This document shows, one piece after another, positions 19,201-27,005 of a stretch of 60,332 nucleotides of DNA. Source of the DNA: Prevotella sp. UBA2725 (GTDB lineage: Bacteria > Bacteroidota > Bacteroidia > Bacteroidales > Bacteroidaceae); the NCBI GenBank assembly GCA_002353825.1, contig DEKJ01000036.1:310-60641 (forward strand). Direction: 5' to 3'. Each line of letters starts with the position of its first letter. Position 1 is the first letter of the stretch. A program made the position numbers and the translations under genes. Under the pieces are notes generated by a model. That model was given only the letters and a program-made list of their open reading frames with translations. It was not told the origin of the DNA and did not search any database.

Positions 19201-19351
19201 CCTGCAGGTCTATGTCAACGGCAACAACCTATGGGTATGGAGCCGCATGCCGGATGACCGCGAGAGCAACTATGCCGGAACAGGACTGGCCTCACAAGGC
19301 GCCTATCCAACCGTGAAACGTGTGAATGTCGGGTTGAAAATCAACTTGTAA
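16208..19351 (+). CDS. xusA: SusC-type TonB-dependent transporter, XusA-like
   Basis: Outer-membrane importer for xylo-oligosaccharides. The 1047 residues have a signal peptide (cleavage near SLAQ-T), a carboxypeptidase-regulatory-like domain (ITANGNVKDKNGDPVIGATI onward, about 30-105), a TonB-box-like stretch EVVVVGYG, a plug domain (DPLILVDGIERPMN, VLKDASATAVYGVRGANGVI, ITTKRG) and a 22-strand-type barrel ending KRVNVGLKINL. First gene of the seven-gene operon and closest to the regulator. The gene order SusC-SusD-SusC-SusD-XusE-GH10 is that of P. bryantii xusABCDE-xyn10, which is why the symbol is used. It is followed by an unusual ATG-TAA repeat before xusB. Confidence 0.93.
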   Translation: MKQELFKLRRLSMVVLLFVLGSLASLAQTITANGNVKDKNGDPVIGATIVVKGRTATGTVSDLDGNFVLNGVKPGEQLVISYVGMTAQTVKAAKNMSITLSDDQKVLQEVVVVGYGQQKKASVVGSITQTTGKVLERAGGVSSLGAALTGNLPGVVTMSSTGMPGEEDPKIIIRGVSSWNNSDPLILVDGIERPMNSIDISSVQSVSVLKDASATAVYGVRGANGVILITTKRGQEGKAKIEMGMNATLKFVSKLPGSLHSADALTIRNQAAEQELSLTPDSWNKVLPLDIIDKYRNPANIEEAERYPDVDWQKEVFKNHAMAYNPHINVSGGTRYVKYFAVVDFLHEGDLFRQWDNNRGYKTGYGYDRVNVRSNLDFAITHTTTFKVNLFGSHGIRKGPWGTATGSFGESQLWQAAYSAPRDAFIPRYSDGTWGYYPADSQGAPNSVLNLALSGSEKHTTTRINTDFSLEQNLDFITKGLSASARVAWDNVFQEDGRGINDLYHNAQEKWIDPATGVATYLQPRQGNTNFDFQEGILWSVAGGSVNNGATVRNLFYQAQLNYARKFGKHDVTAMGVFNRTENAYGSQFPHYREDWAFRTTYNYDGRYFVEYNGAYNGSEQFGPHYRFDFFQSGAVGYTISEEKFFKPLRKYVDLLKFRYSIGEVGDDGANLGRWLYATQWAYNTNMTANGNMNRQGLTYSDSPYTWYRENTIGNPNLHWEKSTKQNIGIDYGFLGGLITGNIDFFVDNRHDVLIAGGNRSVPSYFGATAPAANYGKVRTKGYELELRLSKTFLGHHVWGNFSMTHATNKILRYDDPQLLPAYQKSTGFSIGQDHANLTSGFANTWDDVIGITPYNTNDNQKLPGMYDVIDYNGDGVIDSNDSAPYGYTGNPENTYNATIGWDWKGFSVMVQFYGVTNVDRYVGFSSLSKNLDTVFDEGTFWTKTSQAADAPMPRINSTPSYYEGTRFHYDGSFIRLKNAEISYTFTQPWVKNIGLTSLQVYVNGNNLWVWSRMPDDRESNYAGTGLASQGAYPTVKRVNVGLKINL

Positions 19352-19410
19352 TCATGTAACAGTGAATCATGTAACAGTGAATCATGTAACATATGTAACA
19401 TCTTGTAACA
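19350..19410 (+). repeat. Tandem repeat with four ATG-TAA start-stop units between xusA and xusB
   Basis: A 15-bp unit AATCATGTAACAGTG occurs twice (19350-19364, 19365-19379), then a partial third (19380-19391) and two further TGTAACA copies up to the xusB ATG. ATGTAA occurs at 19354, 19369, 19384 and 19393. The repeat fills the whole 59-nt intercistronic space. Confidence 0.85.
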
Positions 19411-21351
19411 ATGAAAACAATCAAACAATATATATTTATCGCGTGTGGGGTGCTGGCACTCGCCGGTGGCACGACAAGCTGCACCGATTACCTTGACAAG
19501 GCTCCTGACAGTGACGTGTCATCAACGGATGCCTTTAAGGATTTCCAAAACTTCCAGGGATTTACGGAAGAGCTCTACAACTGCATTCCGGAATTCGATA
19601 AGGGCTATTGGACAAACTCCTGGAACTGGGGCGAGGATGAGATACAGAATGTGGGCATCAACTACCACATGGTTTATAAAATCGACCAAGGCGACTTCTG
19701 GGGCTGGCAGAGTGAGTATGACGGCTGGCAGAGTGGCTGGATGGACCGTCGCGGCTTCAACCCCGGTGGCGACCGTTTTGCCCATTCGCTCGTGCCGGGT
19801 TGCTGGTACGGCATCAGAAAAGCTAATATCGGACTGGAGAACATCGATAAGTTCGTTGGAACAGAGGAGGAGAAGAATCTTATCCTCGGACAGCTTTATT
19901 TCTTCCGCGGCTGGTTCCACTTCCAACTGATGCAGTATTTCGGCGGCCTGCCTTACATCGACAAAGTTCTTCCTGCTGACCAGCCCCTCCGTGAGCCTCG
20001 TCTGAGCTATCAGGAGTGTGCAGAGAAAGCGGCTGAGGACCTGCGTAAGGCTGCTGATCTGTTGCCTGTCGACTGGGATAATACTACTGCCGGTAAAGCA
20101 ACGCTCGGCAACAACCAGCTGCGCATCACAAAGATTGCGGCGCTGGGCTATCTCGGCAAAGACCTTCTGTGGGCCGGATCACCCTTGATGAACAAGGTCA
20201 GCACCGGTGACACTGGCTATAACAAAGATTTCTGCAAGCGAGCTGCTGAAGCTTTCGGCGAGCTCTTGGCTCTTGTGGAAAGCGGACACACACAGTTCGG
20301 ACTTCTTCCTTGGAAAGAATATCACAACAATTTCTATTCTATCGACAACAATGGCAAGATGCCCGGACAGAGCTCCGACGGATCCATCACCGAGGCTATC
20401 TTCCGTGGCCCACTCTATAATGGCGACTGGAATGTTACCAACTGGGGACTGTCCAAGCAGTTCTGTGCGGTCAACAGTGCACTCGACAATACCGGTGTGC
20501 TGTCTCTTCCTACAGCCAACTATGTCAACTACTATGGCATGGCAAACGGTCTTCCTCTGAATGACCCGCAGTCGGGTTTCGACAAGACCCATCCCTGGAA
20601 AGGACGTGACCCGCGTTTCTACAATGATATTCGTTTCGATGGTGAGAAGATCTTCACAAGCGATGACATCAAGAAGACCGATGCCACCATCTACAAGAAT
20701 GGCGAGACGGAGAAGGACCCGTCGCTGTCGCTGCGTTATGCCAACCTGCAGACCGACGGCACCTACCGCAATACTGCTACCGGCAGCCGCACTGGATATC
20801 TGCTCTACAAGTTCATTGACAACAGTTGCAACAAATTGGACGATGGCTACGGCTGGGCACACCATTTCCTTATCCATCTTCCCTGGATGCGTCTGAGCGA
20901 CGTCTATCTGATGTATGCCGAGGCTGCCGCTGAGGCTGAGGGAACAGCACAGGCCAAGGTAGGCCAGTGTCCGCTCACCGCCTTAGAGGCTGTCAACAAG
21001 GTTAGAGCACGTGCAGGTGTAGCACCTGTAGCTGAGAAATACAGTGCCACCCTCGACGGATTCATGAGTGAGCTCCGTCGTGAGCGTGCCGTTGAGCTGG
21101 CTTACGAAGGACATCGTTTCAACGATCTCAGACGATGGCTCCTCCTCGACAAGTATCCTTACAACATTAAGACCTCACAAGAGTTCAAGCGTGTGAAATG
21201 CGACTTGAAGAACCCACAAAACAATGAGGTCTCCGGATTCACCGAGAAGACAATCCTCACCCGTAACTTCACCGAGAAGCACTACTGGTTCCCGCTGAAG
21301 AAGAGCGACGTGAGTATCTATGCCGATTTCAAGCAAAATCCAGGCTGGTAA
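19411..21351 (+). CDS. xusB: SusD-type surface glycan-binding lipoprotein, XusB-like
   Basis: Partner of XusA; it binds xylan fragments at the cell surface and lids the transporter. The 646 residues have a lipoprotein signal ending SC at C24 followed by TDYLDKAPDSD. The helical TPR-like SusD core is recognisable by LGQLYFFRGWFHFQLMQYFG (about 151-170), LPWMRLSDVYLMYAEAAAEA, VNKVRARAGV and the RRERAVELAYEGHRFNDLRR box. It ends YADFKQNPGW, the standard SusD end. The start lies directly behind the start-stop repeat. Confidence 0.93.
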   Translation: MKTIKQYIFIACGVLALAGGTTSCTDYLDKAPDSDVSSTDAFKDFQNFQGFTEELYNCIPEFDKGYWTNSWNWGEDEIQNVGINYHMVYKIDQGDFWGWQSEYDGWQSGWMDRRGFNPGGDRFAHSLVPGCWYGIRKANIGLENIDKFVGTEEEKNLILGQLYFFRGWFHFQLMQYFGGLPYIDKVLPADQPLREPRLSYQECAEKAAEDLRKAADLLPVDWDNTTAGKATLGNNQLRITKIAALGYLGKDLLWAGSPLMNKVSTGDTGYNKDFCKRAAEAFGELLALVESGHTQFGLLPWKEYHNNFYSIDNNGKMPGQSSDGSITEAIFRGPLYNGDWNVTNWGLSKQFCAVNSALDNTGVLSLPTANYVNYYGMANGLPLNDPQSGFDKTHPWKGRDPRFYNDIRFDGEKIFTSDDIKKTDATIYKNGETEKDPSLSLRYANLQTDGTYRNTATGSRTGYLLYKFIDNSCNKLDDGYGWAHHFLIHLPWMRLSDVYLMYAEAAAEAEGTAQAKVGQCPLTALEAVNKVRARAGVAPVAEKYSATLDGFMSELRRERAVELAYEGHRFNDLRRWLLLDKYPYNIKTSQEFKRVKCDLKNPQNNEVSGFTEKTILTRNFTEKHYWFPLKKSDVSIYADFKQNPGW

Positions 21352-21388
21352 TGACTTGTCTTTCCATCATCAATAAATTCCTATATCA

Positions 21389-24220
21389 ATGAATAAACCA
21401 AACAAACATATCAAGACTGTCCTGACCTTAGGATTGATGTTCACGGCAGGTATGGCCGACGCACAGGTCGTCGCCGACACTGCACGCGTGAATGTGGCCT
21501 TCGGTACAAAGGTCAAGTCTGAACTGTTGGGTGGTGTCTCTGCCATCGACATGGAGGACCTCACCAAGAAAAACTACAATACATACAGTCTCGACGCTCT
21601 CGATGCCTATGTCGGCGGCTATACGGGACAATTGTGGAACATGGGCGACGTGCTCGTCTTAGTAGACGGTGTGCCACGTGATGCCAACAACGTGCTCCCT
21701 ACTGAAATCAGCCAGATAACGTTCCTCAAGTCGGCAAGTGCTGTTGCTCTCTATGGCAGCCGTGCTGCAAAAGGAGCAGTCCTTATCACCACCAAACGTG
21801 GCAAGGTCGACGGACTGCAGGTAAGCGCACGAGGCGATGTGAGCCTCTTCACACCCAAGCGTTACCCCACCTACCTCGGTTCTGCCCAGTATATGAGCCT
21901 GTACAATGAGGCATTGCAGAACGACGGCAAAGACCCTGCATACAGCGATGCAGACATCTACAACTATGCTTCGGGCAAGGATCCTTATCGTTTTCCAAGC
22001 ATCGACTTCTTCTCCAAGGACTATCTGAAGAAAGCCTACACACGCTATGATGCCAACGCCGAGTTTGAAGGCGGTGGCCGGTTCGCACACTTCTATGCCA
22101 ACGTAGGCTTCTATCATGTCGGTGATCTGATGAACTTCGGTGAAGGTAAAAAGAATCACACCAACCGACTGAACGTACGCGGCAATATCGATCTCCGGCT
22201 CAACGATTGGATCAGTGGCTGGGTGGATGCCAATGCTTCGTTCTATGACGTACGCGGCGACCGCAGCAATTTCTGGGGCCAGAGCGCTACATTGCGCCCC
22301 ACATCGCAGGAACCGCTGACCCCGCTCATCCCTATCAGCATGATTAACCCCGATGTTGCTGACATGCAGAAGATGATCGCCAACAGCAACTATGTCATTG
22401 ATGGCAAATACATGCTCGGTGGCACACAGAGCCAGCAGACAAACCCCTTTGCCGACATGTATGCTGCAGGATACAACACGTATACAAGCCGACAGATGCA
22501 GTTCGACGCCGGTGTAAAGTTCGACCTCAGCAGATTACTGAAAGGACTCAGCTTCAAGAGCCAGGTAGCCGTAGACTATTCCACATCTTATAATAGTGGA
22601 ATGTCAAACACCTATTCTACTTATCTTCCTGTCTGGACAAACCAGGACGGAAAAGACGAGATCATCAGCCTGACTAAATACTCCACGGATAAGCACACGG
22701 GTATCCAGCAGGTCAGCGACTCTCACGACAGACAGACCATCTTCTTCTCCGGTCAGTTCGATTACGACCGCTCCTTTGGTCGTCATGCCCTCGATGCCAC
22801 ACTTGTCGCACAGGGCTATCAGATCTCCAAGGACGGTGAGTATCACCGTACGAGCAATGCCAACCTCGGCCTGAACGTCGACTACAACTATGACCGTCGT
22901 TACTATGCCAACGTTGCCTTGGCTGCCATCCACTCTGCTAAATTAGCAGAAGGCCATCGCGAGGCTTTGTCACCCGTCTTCACCCTCGGCTGGCGCCTGA
23001 GCAAAGAGAGCTGGATGAAGGGTGCCTCTTCATGGCTCGACGACCTGAAGCTGAACGCTTCGTGCGGCGTCATCAATGAGGATCTCGACATTGAAAAATA
23101 TTATATGTATGATGAGATCTTCACCGCTACAGGCACATGGTGGGGATGGAGCGAGAGTGCCAACGCCATGCAGACCTCCGACTCACAGCGCGGTGGTAAC
23201 AAAGACCTCGGGTTCGTAAAACGCAAAGAGTACCGGCTGGGCCTCGATGCGAGCTTCGGAAAAGGATTGATAGCTGTCAACGCCAACTATTTCCACGTGA
23301 AGTACGACGGACTCATTGTGTCGCCCGACGTGCTTTATCCAAGCTACTTCCATACCTACTGGCCCGTTTCTACGTTCATTCCGTATATCAACTACAACGC
23401 ACAGAACCGTAGCGGCTTCGACTTCACCATCGACTTCCATAAGAAAGTGGGAGAGGTCGACCTCTTGGCAGGACTGACCGGAATGACTTATACATCAAAG
23501 AACACGAAAGTGAGCGAGAATGTAGAGTATCCGTGGCAGAAGTCGGAAGGTCAGCGTGTCGACGCCCTCAGAGGCTATCGTTGTCTGGGCTTTGTCACCG
23601 AGAATGATGTCGTGCGCGATGCCAATGGCAAGATCACCGGCTATGCCGACGGTGTAGGTGTCATCAACAACAACACCAAGCCCGGTGACCTGAAATACGA
23701 GGACATGAACGGCGATGGCATCATCGACAGCCGTGACCAGGTAGTGCTCGGTCATTGGACCCCAGACCTCTATTTAGGTTTCCATTTCTCTGCAAAGTAT
23801 AAAGGATTCACGTTCTTCATGAACTGGACCGGCAACTTCGGAGGAATGGCTATCAAGAACAACAGTTACGAGTGGGTGTATGGAAGTGGCAAATACTCCG
23901 ACGTCGTTCTCGGTCGCTGGACCCCGGAGACGGCAGCCACAGCTACTTATCCTCGTCTGACAACAGAAGGCGGCGAGCTGAACTTCGTCACGTCCGACTT
24001 CTGGACCTACAAGACCAATGCCGTTCGCCTGAACAAGGTACAGCTTACCTACGACCTGCCGGAGAATCTTTTCCGTAACAAGTGGGTCAAGGGCTTGAGC
24101 GTCTATCTCAGTGGCAACAGCCTGCTCACTATCGCCAAGGAGCGCAAGTACATGGAGACCAATGTAGGGTCAGCACCACAGATGCGCTGCTATAACCTCG
24201 GCATGAAAGTTAACTTCTAA
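21389..24220 (+). CDS. xusC: SusC-type TonB-dependent transporter without N-terminal regulatory domain, XusC-like
   Basis: The 943 residues have a signal peptide (cleavage near ADAQ-V) and go almost straight into the plug domain: LLGGVSAIDMEDLTKKNYNT, DVLVLVDGVPRDANN, FLKSASAVALYGSRAAKGAV, ITTKRG. The carboxypeptidase-like domain and the VVVVGYG stretch present in XusA are absent, so the protein is about 100 residues shorter at the N-terminus. The barrel ends RCYNLGMKVNF. Second transporter of the operon, 37 bp after xusB; tandem SusCD pairs of this kind are typical of xylan loci and may take different oligosaccharides. Confidence 0.9.
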   Translation: MNKPNKHIKTVLTLGLMFTAGMADAQVVADTARVNVAFGTKVKSELLGGVSAIDMEDLTKKNYNTYSLDALDAYVGGYTGQLWNMGDVLVLVDGVPRDANNVLPTEISQITFLKSASAVALYGSRAAKGAVLITTKRGKVDGLQVSARGDVSLFTPKRYPTYLGSAQYMSLYNEALQNDGKDPAYSDADIYNYASGKDPYRFPSIDFFSKDYLKKAYTRYDANAEFEGGGRFAHFYANVGFYHVGDLMNFGEGKKNHTNRLNVRGNIDLRLNDWISGWVDANASFYDVRGDRSNFWGQSATLRPTSQEPLTPLIPISMINPDVADMQKMIANSNYVIDGKYMLGGTQSQQTNPFADMYAAGYNTYTSRQMQFDAGVKFDLSRLLKGLSFKSQVAVDYSTSYNSGMSNTYSTYLPVWTNQDGKDEIISLTKYSTDKHTGIQQVSDSHDRQTIFFSGQFDYDRSFGRHALDATLVAQGYQISKDGEYHRTSNANLGLNVDYNYDRRYYANVALAAIHSAKLAEGHREALSPVFTLGWRLSKESWMKGASSWLDDLKLNASCGVINEDLDIEKYYMYDEIFTATGTWWGWSESANAMQTSDSQRGGNKDLGFVKRKEYRLGLDASFGKGLIAVNANYFHVKYDGLIVSPDVLYPSYFHTYWPVSTFIPYINYNAQNRSGFDFTIDFHKKVGEVDLLAGLTGMTYTSKNTKVSENVEYPWQKSEGQRVDALRGYRCLGFVTENDVVRDANGKITGYADGVGVINNNTKPGDLKYEDMNGDGIIDSRDQVVLGHWTPDLYLGFHFSAKYKGFTFFMNWTGNFGGMAIKNNSYEWVYGSGKYSDVVLGRWTPETAATATYPRLTTEGGELNFVTSDFWTYKTNAVRLNKVQLTYDLPENLFRNKWVKGLSVYLSGNSLLTIAKERKYMETNVGSAPQMRCYNLGMKVNF

Positions 24221-24230
24221 GCCAAAAGCA

Positions 24231-26015
24231 ATGAACAAGAAATATATTAAGAATATCCTTCTCGTCGCAGTTGCCGGAGTGCTCATGACATCCTGTGACG
24301 ATCTCTTCACGCCAGCCATAGAGAATAACCTTGGCGTGAACTACATGGACAATAATGCATCCTATGCTGAAGGAGTGTTGGGCAATGCCTACACACGTAT
24401 CCCCATCAGAGGCGGATTTCCTCTCAACGAGGTGGCAACAGATGATGCCGTGAGCAATGACAACACCAACAGCTGGCGCAAGATGGCTACTGGTGCCTGG
24501 ACTTCCGACAACAAATCAGCTGAACGGTGGCGCGACTGCCGTGCTGCCATCATGTACATCAACCTCTTCCTCAGCCATGTCGACCAGGTCCACTGGGCTG
24601 ATGACGCCGTGGCAAGCAAACTCTATGCCCAGCGTGAGAAAGGAGAGGCTTACGGCCTGCGCGCCCTCTTCATGTTCCACCTTCTCCAGGCTCACGGTGG
24701 ATACGACGACCAAGGCAACCTGCTCGGCGTGCCTATCGTGACGACACCGGAGGATGTCAACTCGCAGTTCAACCTCCCCCGCAACACTTTCAAGGAGTGT
24801 ATGGACTCTCTCTATGCCGATTGCGACAGAGCGCTGGCTCTGCTGCCCGACCATTATAAGGATGCCAGCTCAGAAGCCGACATCCCCGAGAAATTCCGCA
24901 AGGCCGCTACAGACGTAGAACACTGGAACCGCGTATTCGGCTCTAAGTTCAACGGCCGTATGGATGCTTCCATCGTCAAGGCTTATCGTAGCAAGGCTGC
25001 TCTCTTGGCAGCCAGCCCAGCGTTCAATGCTCAGAGCGGCACGACATGGGAGCAGGCTGCCAACGATGCCGCACAGGTCCTCGATGCCAACGGTGGACTG
25101 GCAGGCATGGATCCGACAGGTGTCACATGGTTCTCCAACACGCAGGAGATAGAGTCACTGGCCAATGGTGCTAATCCGAAAGAGGTGATGTGGCGTGGCG
25201 AGAAGTCGGAGAGCAACAGCTTAGAGAAAGACAACTTCCCGCCGTCGCTCTATGGCAAGGGACGCATCAACCCTACACAGAACCTCGTGGATGCCTTCCC
25301 TGCTGCCAATGGCTATCCTATCACGGATGCACGCAGCAACTATGATCCCCAGCATCCTTACGACAACCGTGATCCACGTCTGGCACAGGCTATCGTCTTC
25401 GACGGAGGCAAGGTCGGTGTCAACGACACAAAGATCAACACTGAGGTAGGATCAGAGAAAGACGGTATCAACAACATTGCCGGCTCCTCAACCCGCACCG
25501 GTTACTATCTGCGCAAACTGCTGCGTATGGACGTCAACCTCGACCCGAAGTCGGAGAGTAAGAAGTACCATTACACGCCCGTCATCCGTTATACCGAGAT
25601 TTTCCTCAACTATGCTGAGGCTGCCAACGAAGCCTGGGGGCCGAAGGGCAAAGGAGGTCATGCCTACTCCGCCTACGATGTCATCAAGGCTATCCGCCAG
25701 CGGGCCGGCATCACCGACAATGGATACCTCGACGAGTGTGCACAGAGTAAGGACAAGATGCGCGAGCTCATCCACAACGAGCGACGCCTCGAGCTCTGCT
25801 TCGAAGGTTTCCGCTTCTGGGATCTCAGACGGTGGCAAGACCCGATCACAGAGACTGCCAAAGGTATGGAGATAAAGACAGATGCCGACGGCAACACGAC
25901 CTACTCCCCCGTCGACGTGGAAGAGCGCTCCTACAAAGACTACATGATCTATGGTCCTATTCCATACAGTGAGGTGTTGAAATTCAGTAATCTAAAGCAG
26001 AACAAAGGCTGGTAA
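24231..26015 (+). CDS. xusD: SusD-type surface glycan-binding lipoprotein, XusD-like
   Basis: Partner of XusC, 10 bp downstream. The 594 residues carry a lipoprotein signal with C22 (LMTSCDDLFTPA). SusD landmarks: GEAYGLRALFMFHLLQAHGG, YTEIFLNYAEAANEAWG, VIKAIRQRAGI, HNERRLELCFEGFRFWDLRR, and the end VLKFSNLKQNKGW. No unusual features. Confidence 0.93.
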   Translation: MNKKYIKNILLVAVAGVLMTSCDDLFTPAIENNLGVNYMDNNASYAEGVLGNAYTRIPIRGGFPLNEVATDDAVSNDNTNSWRKMATGAWTSDNKSAERWRDCRAAIMYINLFLSHVDQVHWADDAVASKLYAQREKGEAYGLRALFMFHLLQAHGGYDDQGNLLGVPIVTTPEDVNSQFNLPRNTFKECMDSLYADCDRALALLPDHYKDASSEADIPEKFRKAATDVEHWNRVFGSKFNGRMDASIVKAYRSKAALLAASPAFNAQSGTTWEQAANDAAQVLDANGGLAGMDPTGVTWFSNTQEIESLANGANPKEVMWRGEKSESNSLEKDNFPPSLYGKGRINPTQNLVDAFPAANGYPITDARSNYDPQHPYDNRDPRLAQAIVFDGGKVGVNDTKINTEVGSEKDGINNIAGSSTRTGYYLRKLLRMDVNLDPKSESKKYHYTPVIRYTEIFLNYAEAANEAWGPKGKGGHAYSAYDVIKAIRQRAGITDNGYLDECAQSKDKMRELIHNERRLELCFEGFRFWDLRRWQDPITETAKGMEIKTDADGNTTYSPVDVEERSYKDYMIYGPIPYSEVLKFSNLKQNKGW

Positions 26016-26039
26016 AACAAATAAATAACAGTGTGAACA

Positions 26040-26996
26040 ATGAAAAAATCAATATTATATACATTGGCTTTCCTCTCGCTCATTCTCGCTACTTCCTGTG
26101 AGAATGGCGACAAGGAATACGACGATTTCGACTATCAGACCGTCTATTTCGCCCAGCAGACACCGGTGCGCACGATCACGCTCGGCGAAGATCAGGAGTT
26201 CCCCAATGAGCTCGACCAGCAACACAAGTGCGAACTGCAGGTAGTCGTGGGTGGCGTATGGAAGAACCGCAGCAACCGCCATGTCAAGATAGCCGTTGAC
26301 AACAGCCTCGTCAATGGTCTGACCTATGATCTCATCAACGGCGCTGCCTTCGCCAACACCGGTCGTCCGGTCGTAGCAATGCCTGACAACTATTATAAGA
26401 TTGAGAACACGGATATCACAATCCCCTCTGGACAGGTACGTGGCAAGGCAACCGTGGACCTCACTGATGCGTTCTTCGCTGACCCGAAGTCGGCAGAGGT
26501 GACTTACGTCCTTCCTGTAAAGATCGTACAGGCCGACGACTCTATCCTCAGTGGAAAAGACTATACGCTCTATGCCATCACTTACAAGAACCCTTATGCC
26601 GGTATGTGGCTCGACACTGCCGACGGCACGACGAAGGTGACCCTCAACACCGTTGACCTGAACACCTTCTCCGTCAACAACAGCCTCAGCGTAAGCGGAA
26701 GTCGTACCTTGAACGCTACAGTGGATATCACGGTCGGCAGCGACGGCAAGCTGTCGTTCTCTACAAAGACAGCCGGCGCCACCGTGACGGGTAGCGGTAA
26801 CTACACGGCACACGGTTCAAAGGTAGACGGTTCTAAGTCGTGGGGCGACAAAGAACGTGACCTGCTCACGCTCGACTATACTGTCACCTACACCTATGAT
26901 GACAACGGCGTGACAAAGACTGCAACCTCTCACATCCAAAAGACACTTGTTCTCATTTCAAGGGACAACAAGCTCCAGATCTTCACGACCAAATAA
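26040..26996 (+). CDS. xusE: Surface lipoprotein of the xylan operon, XusE-like (DUF1735-type)
   Basis: The 318 residues have a lipoprotein signal with C20 (LILATSCENGD). The N-terminal part (YQTVYFAQQTPVRTITLGED, VDNSLVNGLTYDL, YYKIENTDITIPSGQVRG) is the DUF1735/BT_3987-like beta-sandwich common in surface glycan-binding proteins. The C-terminal part is rich in short beta repeats (SVSGSRTLNATVDITVGSDG) and ends in SRDNKLQIF. Probable surface xylan binder placed just before the xylanase, as in P. bryantii. The exact ligand is inferred from context. Confidence 0.85.
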   Translation: MKKSILYTLAFLSLILATSCENGDKEYDDFDYQTVYFAQQTPVRTITLGEDQEFPNELDQQHKCELQVVVGGVWKNRSNRHVKIAVDNSLVNGLTYDLINGAAFANTGRPVVAMPDNYYKIENTDITIPSGQVRGKATVDLTDAFFADPKSAEVTYVLPVKIVQADDSILSGKDYTLYAITYKNPYAGMWLDTADGTTKVTLNTVDLNTFSVNNSLSVSGSRTLNATVDITVGSDGKLSFSTKTAGATVTGSGNYTAHGSKVDGSKSWGDKERDLLTLDYTVTYTYDDNGVTKTATSHIQKTLVLISRDNKLQIFTTK

Positions 26997-27005
26997 CGAA
27001 TCAGA

